DNA of 64,000 bases, taken from positions 496,001 to 560,000 of the forward strand of contig JANATG010000016.1 in assembly GCA_029449235.1 (NCBI GenBank). Reading direction: 5' to 3'. How positions within the stretch are numbered: the first letter of the stretch is position 1; each line of letters opens with the position of its first letter. The notes under the pieces were generated by a model. It did not search any database. It saw only the letters and a list, made by a program, of their open reading frames with translations, and was not told the origin of the DNA. A program made the translations under genes and the position numbers. This DNA comes from Linnemannia schmuckeri (lineage: Eukaryota > Mortierellomycota > Mortierellomycetes > Mortierellales > Mortierellaceae). Shown in pieces: positions 9,640-17,481 of this stretch.

Positions 9640-10335
9640 GCGGCAACTGTAGGCAGTGTAACCGTAGGCAGTGGTACTCTTTACTAATGGCGAATGTGTC
9701 TGAGCCCATCTCCGGCGGCCGTTGCTCTTTAAGATAATCAGCGTGTCAGTGGCGATTGATCTTGTTCGTTCCCATTTGAAAAACGGTATAGAAAGTGTGC
9801 CTCTATGGAGCGTGTGGTCGTACACAATTGAGTAGCAAATAAATATCAACTACAACTGCACCAAATGACTAATGGGGATGAACCTATCTTTGGGAACTGT
9901 TACTCTATCAGATGGTCAGCGTGTCACTGGCGATTGGTCTGATGTGTTGGCGATGGAAACACGGTACAGAAAATGTGCCTGTAATACCTGTATGAAGCGC
10001 GTAAGCACGCGCGCTTTTTTAGCAAACAGTATATCAACTCGAGGCCATCAAATCTAATGTTTTGTCACGGCGAAGCGTAATGAGCCAATATCTGCGAACC
10101 ATGACTCTGTCGGATGGTTGGCATCCCGTCGGCATTGAATTAAGTGCACTCACAAGACATAATCAGCATAGCAACGTGGTGCTATCTCGTACCTAGGCGT
10201 AGGTACTTGAATGCAAAGTGCAAACACACTGTGTAGCAACACTGCCTAATATCAATCGTGCGCGAACTATCTCTGCCCATGTTTTGAACTTTTAGATGCT
10301 CGGCATGCTTACTGGAATTGGACCGTTCGCGAGGT
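9640..10335 (+). repeat. Diverged tandem repeat, roughly four units
   Basis: Related segments recur at about 9720-9800, 9880-9990, 10085-10150 and 10260-10330. They share the series ATAATCAGCGTGTCAGTGGC / AGATGGTCAGCGTGTCACTG / GGATGGTTGGCATCCCGTCG, preceded by CTGT(T/A)ACTCT-like sequence. Spacing is about 170-190 bases. It is non-coding, and its origin is unknown. Confidence 0.5.
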
Positions 10336-10766
10336 AATAGGTAGAGGTTTAAGCTGCTGCGAGAAACTCTTCCTATTCACGATGTCTCTCCACGACGTCA
10401 TTCCACGATGTCTCTCTTCTCTGTCTATCCGAAAAGTCTCCACACTGCGTGCCTCGCCTCTTCACTCTACTCTTCATATCCAAACTGTATCTGTTCTCTG
10501 TCCCTCGTTCTCTAACTATGTCTCCGTATTTCATGCCTCTGTCACACTTTCAATATGTTAAGTACTTGGCTTGTCTCACGTCAGGCGATAGTGATTTCTA
10601 CAATATCTCACCTTACTGTACTGTCATCTTTCTAACCTGTTGGACTCCTATCTTTATAACTACTGAGAACATGGTAACTATTGTCCGCGAGGGTCACAGC
10701 CATGTTTCACGTCAATGAGCACGGGCTTTTTTTTTGTCTTTATTCTTCCTTGCCAGGGACTCTATC

Positions 10767-10874
10767 TGTGTGTATCATTCTTTTAATGTGACCGTGACTT
10801 CCGAAAAAAAAAATTGAAAATGAAAACAAACTACTAAACAAAAGGGGACTCTAGGCGATCTCTTGATCTCTATC
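10767..10874 (+). repeat. DIRS left inverted terminal repeat
   Basis: These 108 bases are the reverse complement of 14856-14963, including GTGACCGTGACTTCCG and GGGGACTCTAGGCGATCTC. Only about one or two positions differ, so the two ends are probably from one recent replication event. Confidence 0.92.
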
Positions 10875-10927
10875 ATTCTTTTTCACGGCCGGAACACTCT
10901 CCCCGAATCTCTGAACGATCCTCCCCC

Positions 10928-11879
10928 ATGTCCCATGCACCCAATTCTACAACCCCTGAAGTCGATATCGACATTCATGCGACCCTTCGCCTTATGCAGG
11001 AGCAGATGCAGCAACAACAGCTCCTTTTACAACAGCAACAAGCAAGGATTCAACAACTGGAAGCCGAATCCATCGAACAGGACGGGAGACTGGTCTACAA
11101 GAACCCTCGAGCAACCCTCATCAAGCTTCGCCAGGAACTTCTCGATGTCTACCCAGCCATTGGCGAGTCCAAGTTCTTCGACTCGGAGCTACCCAAGAAC
11201 CACGACGTTTTCAACTGGAACGACTATCACTACACCGAGGGTATGGATTACAAACCTCCCCCGGTTTTGCAGCACTCTGAGGTATCCCTCTCAGGCCCAG
11301 CCAAACGACACGAAAGCGATTTGGTATCGATCCAGGGATATTTGGCTCAATCGACCCGATTCTTCGACACCTGCGCTTTTGAGATCGTCGAAGACGGAGA
11401 AGAACAATCGGATTTCGGCAAAAAGATGCTTGGTTTCCTCAACACGGTACGCATCTCCACGGCTCACGACGCTTCCAGGATCAGTCGGATGCGAGAGAAC
11501 CTTTACCTTGATGAGCTCGGCATCAAGCATGGAAATGACAAGGAGGAATCTCTTTTCACTTTGGAATCATTGGCTGCTAAAAAAAGCAGCCGCGGACTTG
11601 GTTCGGAAGACATACAAGAAATACGAACCTCCAAAGGACAAAACCAAAAAACCTGACAACAAAACCAGCAAGGACAAGTCAGGATCAGGCGACAAACCCA
11701 AAGACCAACAGTCGGACAAGTCGTACTCTAAGGACAAGTCAGGATATAAATCTGACAACGGCAAGTCGGGCTACAAGTCGGATGGAGGCAAGTCTGGTGG
11801 CAAGCCTCGCAACAAGTCTAGCAGCGGACAAGGCAGGAAGCAGTCAGACCAGGGAAACGACGGAGAGAAGTCGGATTAG
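10928..11879 (+). CDS. DIRS Gag-like protein, with a +1 frame change in an A7 run
   Basis: Starting at ATG 10928 the frame encodes a glutamine-rich coiled-coil N-terminus (QMQQQQLLLQQQQ), then a predicted structured region, and ends at 11656. After the A7 run at about 11580 (GCTGCTAAAAAAAGCAGCC) a shift of +1 gives AAKKAAADLVRKTYKKYE. It continues into a lysine/serine/glycine/aspartate-rich repetitive tail (KDKSG, KSGYKSD) that stops at 11879. The joined product is about 316 residues. The tail's basic composition would suit nucleic-acid binding. The shift may be a homopolymer indel (mutation or sequencing error) or programmed slippage. Sequence alone cannot separate these. Confidence 0.7.
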
Positions 11880-11920
11880 TAGGTGGTCGACTTCTCCAGT
11901 TTCAGGAGGCATGGAGGGAG

Positions 11921-13744
11921 ATGACGGATTCGACATGGGTCAACAACATCATCAAGTCGGGTTACAGCATCATCTTCGACCGACCCCCACCACTACGCCT
12001 ACCACCACTGCACGATCCGTTCAATTCGCCGGAGGAACGGATAGCCATCGACGCAGAGGTCCGTTCTTTATTACAAAAAAGGGCTATCGAAGGCTGCAGC
12101 GGGAAGGGATTCTACAGTCGTATCTTCACAATCCCCAAAAAGACAGGGGACCTACGTCCAGTGTTGAACTTGCGTCCGCTCAACCAGTTCTTGACAGCAC
12201 CAAAGTTCAAGATGGAAACCCTCACCAATGTTTGCAGGATGCTCAAACCCAACGATTGGCTTACGAGTATCGACCTCAGCGACGCCTTCCTGCACGTGGC
12301 AGTACACCCGGCATCTCGCAAGTACCTCCGCTTCAGATGGGGGGCGGCATTGTACCAATTCCGAACTCTGCCTTTCGGACTTTCACTTTCCCCCTTCGTA
12401 TTCACAAAAATCGTTCGTCCGATTCTCAAGTGGGCAAGGGAGAAAGGGATCAGGATCTCGGCATATCTAGACGACATCCTGATTGCAGCCAGGACCAAGG
12501 AGGAGGCCAAGGAGCATACTCGTCTGGTTCAGGAGCAATTAGAAAAACTCGGCTTTCTCATCAAGGAGGCCAAGTCAACACTCGATCCGACCCAATGTAT
12601 CGACCATCTTGGGTTCAGGATCAACACAGCCAACATGTCACTCTCGGTGCCAAGGTCAAAGGTCCGCGACCTGCGCAGGGAGGCGGAGAAGATGATCAGG
12701 GCAGGAACCATTCAGCTTCGACGACTGGCGGCATTTATCGGGAAGGCGATTGCGATGACAGTGGCAGTCTTTCCGGCTCGACTAAGGACGAGGAATCTGA
12801 TTCAGGTTCAGAATGCAGCTCTGGCCAAGAAATGCAAGTGGACGGACCCGATTACGTTGGACACGGCGGCACTGGAGAATCTCAACTGGTGGCGGTCTCA
12901 CCTATCGGACTGGAACGGCCAGGGATTCCTACCTCAGAAGACGGATGTCGACGTATACACGGACGCCTCGGAGGAGGCATACGGGATTGTGATCGATGGC
13001 GAGGAGATGTCCAGGCCATGGAGCGCATCGGAACAACCACACCACATCAACTGGAAGGAACTGCGAGTCATTTGGCACTTGGTCCACCTCCCAGCAATGA
13101 TCGGGAAAACCATTCATGTTATTTGCGACAACATGACCACCATTGCCCAAATCAACAAGTTTGGCGGGACTCGATCTCAACCGTTACTCGACCTAACGAC
13201 CAAGATATGGGACTACTGCATGGCGACGGGCACAAGACTCAAGACAACATATGTTCCCTCACAGTTCAATCCAGCAGATGCACCCTCCAGGAGGATGGTG
13301 ATACAATTGGAGTGGTCGATCGACACGCCATTCTTCCAACACCTCGAGTCGACATGGGGTCGCCACCACATCGACTTATTCGCAACAGCCGCAAACGCCA
13401 AGGTTCCTCGATACATCTCATGGAAGCAGGAGGAGACGGCTTGGAGCCAGGACGCATTCAACAGCTGCTGGTCCAACATGAACAGAGTCTATGCATGTCC
13501 ACCATGGTCTCTGATCAGCAGGGTCCTTCAGAAGATCAAGCAGGACAAGGTCAAGGCAACAGTCATCACTCCGTACTGGACGAGCGCACTCTGGTACCCT
13601 ACGATCACGGCCATGTCGGTCGACAAGCCTCTACGAATTCCGAGGGGCCAAGTCTTGCCAGCACCAGGGAACAGCCCACACATCCTCGAGAAGAATCCAA
13701 TGTGGTCGCTCTCAGCATGGAACGTCGACGGCAACAAGCAGTAG
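11921..13744 (+). CDS. DIRS reverse transcriptase / RNase H / adenine methyltransferase-like polyprotein (607 aa)
   Basis: Reverse transcriptase blocks run from about residue 70 to 230, with FYSRIFTIPKKTGDLRPV, SIDLSDAF, LPFGLSLSP and the active-site box YLDD. RNase H follows at about 340-450, with VYTDASEEAYG, INWKELR, CDNMTT and a closing PADAPSR segment. The C-terminus (about 470-560) has HHIDLFATAAN, DAFNSCW and YACPPWSLI, matching the DAM-like methyltransferase module known in DIRS elements. The PPW box sits where DPPY/NPPW motifs occur. It starts 41 bases after the Gag region ends and overlaps the recombinase frame by 28 bases. All key motifs are present, so it may be functional. Confidence 0.92.
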   Translation: MTDSTWVNNIIKSGYSIIFDRPPPLRLPPLHDPFNSPEERIAIDAEVRSLLQKRAIEGCSGKGFYSRIFTIPKKTGDLRPVLNLRPLNQFLTAPKFKMETLTNVCRMLKPNDWLTSIDLSDAFLHVAVHPASRKYLRFRWGAALYQFRTLPFGLSLSPFVFTKIVRPILKWAREKGIRISAYLDDILIAARTKEEAKEHTRLVQEQLEKLGFLIKEAKSTLDPTQCIDHLGFRINTANMSLSVPRSKVRDLRREAEKMIRAGTIQLRRLAAFIGKAIAMTVAVFPARLRTRNLIQVQNAALAKKCKWTDPITLDTAALENLNWWRSHLSDWNGQGFLPQKTDVDVYTDASEEAYGIVIDGEEMSRPWSASEQPHHINWKELRVIWHLVHLPAMIGKTIHVICDNMTTIAQINKFGGTRSQPLLDLTTKIWDYCMATGTRLKTTYVPSQFNPADAPSRRMVIQLEWSIDTPFFQHLESTWGRHHIDLFATAANAKVPRYISWKQEETAWSQDAFNSCWSNMNRVYACPPWSLISRVLQKIKQDKVKATVITPYWTSALWYPTITAMSVDKPLRIPRGQVLPAPGNSPHILEKNPMWSLSAWNVDGNKQ

Positions 13745-14718
13745 ACAGGGGAGCAGGAGCGGGAGTCCTGACCAAGTTGTTTGACTCGAAGGCAGCCCAA
13801 ACACGCTACAAGAAACGAATGCCAGGACAACAAGCATTTATTCGATGGATGCAGGAACACGATCGCGACCCACTTACCCCATCGGCCATGGACCTCATGA
13901 ACTTTCTCGACTATGGACTCGAGGAGAAGAAGTGGAAACTTACAACAGTTAAAACTTACAAGTCGGCGATCCTTCAGCTCTTTCCCGTCAAGCTGCAACT
14001 GGAGATCAAGGAGGACGAACTCTTCAAAGACTTCTCAAAGGTGATGGGCGCGGGCACCTTCAAGCGACTCCACAACGCCACAGTGGATCTGACCCCGGTC
14101 TTGTCCTATCTTCAAGAACTCGGAGATAACCATAGCATGGACATCACGAACCTCACCGCCAAGACATGCTTCCTCCTGGCTACATGCGGTCTTCTGCGCC
14201 CGGACGACCTAAAATGCACACATGTATCCCAGTGCAAGATCAACAAGGGCGATCTAGAGCTAGTGGTCGTATTCCCCAAGGAAAAACGAAATGGCCAAAT
14301 GATCATCAAGACCGTTGTCATCAAGCCACACCCGGTCGAGTTCTTTTGCCCAGTCAAGGCCTATGTCGAGTATCGGCGACGCACTCAGGATCAGGACCGA
14401 TTTGCCAGTAGATCACACCCTAAGGACGAGACGACGATCTATACGCCGCTCATGCGACAGCTGAGGCGAGCCAATCTAGGATTAACCACCGATGGAATCC
14501 GCAACTACATCAAAGAGATCATGCTGCTGCTGCCACAAGACGAGACCCAGCCACCATACAAGGCCCGAGCGGTGGGCACTACCGCCGCGCTAAAGAAGGG
14601 GATCCCAGTGGACGACGTTGTCACGCACGGCAACTGGTCATCCCCAGTCATTGTTGAAGCGTTCTACAGGATTTCACGGTCCTTAGCAAGCAACTTCACC
14701 ACAGCCATTCTTTCCTAA
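13717..14718 (+). CDS. DIRS tyrosine recombinase (333 aa)
   Basis: The chosen ATG at 13717 is the last good start before the domain. The same frame is open for 645 codons further upstream. The N-terminal SAM-like core-binding region includes LTPSAMDLMNFLDYGLEE and TVKTYKSAILQL. The catalytic domain shows the first Arg in TCGLLRPDDLK, the second Arg in YKARAVGTTAALKKG, HGNW at the His/Trp position, and the nucleophile Tyr in VEAFYRIS. In DIRS elements this enzyme integrates the circular cDNA without target duplication. Its stop is 10 bases before the internal complementary region. It is intact by eye. Confidence 0.92.
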   Translation: MERRRQQAVDRGAGAGVLTKLFDSKAAQTRYKKRMPGQQAFIRWMQEHDRDPLTPSAMDLMNFLDYGLEEKKWKLTTVKTYKSAILQLFPVKLQLEIKEDELFKDFSKVMGAGTFKRLHNATVDLTPVLSYLQELGDNHSMDITNLTAKTCFLLATCGLLRPDDLKCTHVSQCKINKGDLELVVVFPKEKRNGQMIIKTVVIKPHPVEFFCPVKAYVEYRRRTQDQDRFASRSHPKDETTIYTPLMRQLRRANLGLTTDGIRNYIKEIMLLLPQDETQPPYKARAVGTTAALKKGIPVDDVVTHGNWSSPVIVEAFYRISRSLASNFTTAILS

Positions 14719-14727
14719 CTCTGGATC

Positions 14728-14825
14728 CACAGATAGAGTCCCTGGCAAGGAAGAATAATGGATAGCGATGCCGAATAACATGACGGCTAAAGCCTATTAT
14801 TCGACACCGCCAGGGACTCTAGATG
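14728..14825 (+). repeat. DIRS internal complementary region
   Basis: The first part (14728 to about 14758) is the complement of the element's left outer end (10741-10771). The rest (about 14757-14825) is the complement of its right outer end (14962-15028). Read in reverse it spells right end joined to left end, which is the template used in DIRS replication to make a circle. This arrangement fixes the element's boundaries. Confidence 0.92.
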
Positions 14826-14855
14826 TCCCGCCCAACCCTCCCTTTCTAGCAAGTA

Positions 14856-14963
14856 GATAGAGATCAAGAGATCGCCTAGAGTCCCCTTTTGTTTAGTAGT
14901 TTGTTTTCATTTTCAATTTTTTTTTTCGGAAGTCACGGTCACATTAAAAGAATGATACACACA
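14856..14963 (-). repeat. DIRS right inverted terminal repeat
   Basis: Reverse complement of 10767-10874, followed outward by a further 65 bases that match the internal complementary region. Confidence 0.92.
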
Positions 14964-15028
14964 TCTAGAGTCCCTGGCGGTATCGAATAATAGGCTTTAG
15001 CCGTCATGTTATTCGGCATCGCTATCCA

Positions 15029-15301
15029 CGACTCACCTTTTTTTCCGTATCGTCTTACCTTTTTTGCGGTCTCGTCTCACCTTTTTTGTTTCCATTCCAT
15101 CTCCTTATTGTCTTTCCTTACGTCTTGGCCTTCCGTTGCAAATGCATACACCGAGAACATGGTAAATCTCTGAGTCTATTTTTAGCTCTTATTGTACCAT
15201 CTACAACCGCACAGGAATGTGAGGGTGAAAAGAGCACAGCAGAGAGGGGGATGAATCTGATTGTGGCTTGGAAGATGCGACAGGAAATTAATATGTGTTC
15301 A
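15029..15301. other. Flank between DIRS element and rDNA fragment
   Basis: It begins with three imperfect CTCACCTTTTTT-type repeats (about 15030-15090). Otherwise no feature was recognised. GAGAACATGGTAA also occurs before the DIRS element near 10664, a weak hint of shared flanking sequence. Confidence 0.4.
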
Positions 15302-15340
15302 ATAACTGGCTTGTGGCAGCCAAGCGTTCATAGCGACGTT

Positions 15341-15376
<36 letters not shown>

Positions 15377-15430
15377 ACTGAAGCAGAATTCAGTAAGCGT
15401 TGGATTGTTCACCCACTAATAGGGAACGTA

Positions 15431-15475
<45 letters not shown>

Positions 15476-15890
15476 ATGAAATGTTGTTGCAATAGTAATT
15501 GAACTTAGTACGAGAGGAGCCGTTCATTCGGATAATTGGTATTTGGGCCTGCCTGAGCAGGCAATGGCCCGAAGCTATCATCCGTTGGGTTATGGCTGAA
15601 CGCCTCTAAGTCAGAACCCGTGCTAGAACGCGACGATTACCGCCTTTTCCGATTTTTAGTTGAATACGAATAGAGACTCCCGTCGGGTAGACTCCGGAAT
15701 CATACTACGTGGGGTTATCTTGCAGAGCGGAAAGGCTTTGTGAGGTTCCTGCTAATGTTAATTTCAAATATTGGAAGAGATAAATCCATTGCAGACGACT
15801 TTAATTGAACGGGGTATTGTAAGCAGTAGAGTAGCCTTGTTGCTACGATCTGCTGAGATTAAGCCCATTGTTCTATAGATTTGTTCGAAA
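15302..15890 (+). rRNA. Partial 28S rRNA, 3' end, well conserved
   Basis: Starts at ATAACTGGCTTGTGGCAGCC and follows fungal 28S in order: AGCGTTCATAGCGACGTTGC, CACCCACTAATAGGGAACG, GGTTTAGACCGTCGTGAGAC, TTAGTACGAGAGGAGCCG, TCATCCGTTGGGTTATGG, CGTGCTAGAACGCGACGATT, ending with GATCTGCTGAGATTAAGCC. A TTAAGGGC stretch similar to that after the 5.5 kb copy follows. There is no upstream 28S, so it is a 5'-truncated copy outside an rDNA array. Its first base coincides with the 5' edge of the three antisense fragments at 1.4-2.0 kb. Confidence 0.9.
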
Positions 15891-16125
15891 GAACATCTCT
15901 CTTTCTTTCAACTGAAAAACTTAAGGGCTTTCAATGTCCCTCATCACATGAACATGCGACTGTTTCTCCTCGTCATCCTCTGTTCATTTGGCAAACAAAA
16001 TTCTTTTTTTGAGGGCTGTTAAGCATATGCTAGCTCTTATTATGAGTATCGATTGTTCTAGTCCGTCGTGATTGTGCGTTTTGTTGTGGCGACTAGCATG
16101 TGGTCAGGGCATAGGGAGGTCTCTC

Positions 16126-16665
16126 TCAATTCTGCCTTCGATACCACTGAATCCTGTCCACAGTCTTTCTGTCATCGCCAACTTCAACCTCCGAACCTTG
16201 TTTACAACAACAAGATGTGCACATCCGGATGGTCCAGTTCAGGTTGACTTCTTCTAGATACTTGAGATTGCCCTTGCTCAACGTTGGCATTGGTGTCAGA
16301 ACTGGCTTTGGCGTTGGAGAGGGCAGCTTATAGCCCCGCAGATCAAATTTTGTTTCGCATGGGGACCGACTGAGACACTGCTCACAGATATAGAGGCTGC
16401 TCGCGCACATGTAGAGCATATAGCTCTTGGATTCAGGCATATCACGAAGAGTGCGAAGTCGCATCGTGGGTCCAAAGGCCACTGAAAACATGTGGGACCA
16501 CACCGATAGAGAGGAAACGATCTTGTTAAAGTTGCTATTGACCACTGACATCCGGGTGAGCTGGGATGGGTAGAGGCGAACGAAGATCCGTTCCTAGATT
16601 TCTGGAGGCACTCGCCTGTCAATCTGGTCGTCTGTTCGAGGTTGCGACTGGGACTCGGTACTCAT
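16126..16665 (-). pseudogene. F-box protein pseudogene with stop inside the F-box
   Basis: From ATG 16665 the frame reads MSTESQSQPRTDD..., then VPPEI, a TAG at 16594-16596, and ERIFVRLYPSQLTRMSVVNS. This is a typical F-box (LPxEI..IF..L) with its first helix interrupted by the stop. The frame then continues for about 155 codons with CEQCLSRS and MCTSCCCKQG pairs, which could be a zinc-binding extension seen in some fungal F-box proteins. F-box proteins link substrates to SCF ubiquitin ligases. This copy is probably dead unless it restarts downstream of the F-box. It is not part of the F-box/LRR family further right. It lies between an rDNA fragment and a LINE chimera. Confidence 0.6.
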
Positions 16666-16820
16666 GTTGGAGTGGTGCGTATACGTGTGGCCTCGGCACT
16701 GTGCAGAGCGCGAGGTTGCCCAAGAGGAGCGTGAGAGAATAAAGAAGTGTAACTAAGGAACGAGAACCAATGTAACCTCATAATTAAGTGACGTCATCCC
16801 TCTTTCGTTGTCACAGCAAA

Positions 16821-17080
16821 ACTTGCTTTTTGCTCCTTCGATGTTGGCCTCCTCAACTCTTAGCATGTTGCCTGATTGGGGTCCACACAGCCAACATCAC
16901 CCTCTTTTTGCATGATCAGACCCAGTCTTGGGACGATAACTCCAAAAACATCAAAAAAGAAATACACAAAACTATTGCACAAAATATTCATATTAAGTCT
17001 ACGGACACAAGCCACTAATAAAAAGACTAAAAATCTTTAAAAAAATCATTATCATTTGAGGTCGCTTTGTTCACTTGTCA
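16821..17080 (+). mobile_element. Chimeric insertion: 28S snippet fused to LINE 3' end
   Basis: Bases 16821-16848 (ACTTGCTTTTTGCTCCTTCG then ATGTTGGC) are a 28S piece. The sequence switches directly to the LINE 3' region (CTCAACTCTTAGCATGTTGC onward), encoding PQLLACCLIGVHTAN...EIHKTIAQN. It then has the same 3' tail as the 7.7 kb copy and an A-rich end. The join looks like template switching during LINE reverse transcription. No clear target duplication could be fixed. Confidence 0.65.
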
Positions 17081-17481
17081 GACTTTAAGAGTAATTTCTT
17101 TTAAAGGGGTTGTGGATGATACGCTTTTAAATGTTACTCAGGGGAGAGGGTCGAGGCCAGAGTTGTAGGACCGCTGTTAAGTCCTCAGTTGGTACGGGAT
17201 AGTGATAATAGTGTCCTAAGGAACCACACGAAACGATACACTGCAGCGCGCCAGCGAAACTCTTGTCAGTACTGCTCTGGTCCAAGAAGTAATGTGTAAA
17301 AGGACAAAGAGCAGATAAGAGAGCTGGGCACACTACTAATACTATGTCTACAAAGAGTATGACTGCTAATCTAAGGCGTCGCCACCGCTGCCTAGCCATC
17401 ACCTTATTTTGCAACAATCTGCAACAGCACACAATCAGCGCCCGTTTATGGCAATTGCTAGCGATGCAAGGCCTTGATTTA

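Larger units (their letters stand above)
10741..15028 (+). mobile_element. DIRS-type tyrosine-recombinase retrotransposon, structurally complete
   Basis: The element has the DIRS hallmarks in order. These are 108-base inverted terminal repeats with unequal outer extensions, a Gag-like frame, an overlapping frame with reverse transcriptase, RNase H and an N6-adenine-methyltransferase-like domain, a tyrosine recombinase frame, and an internal complementary region that joins complements of both outer ends. Length is about 4.29 kb. There is no target-site duplication, as expected for integration from a circle. The ends were placed by alignment to the internal complementary region and may be off by 1-3 bases. 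The only coding defect seen is a one-base frame change in an A7 run of the Gag region. Confidence 0.92.

Noticed and set aside
11782..13716. Apparent 978-codon protein starting upstream of the recombinase
   Set aside because: Its first 645 codons lie entirely over the RT/RNase H gene and are low-complexity. Only the part from 13717 has recombinase motifs, so I annotate that part and list the open frame as a finding.
15302..15890. Functional rDNA unit
   Set aside because: Only the 3' end of 28S is present, with no 18S, 5.8S or upstream 28S. It is a dispersed fragment.
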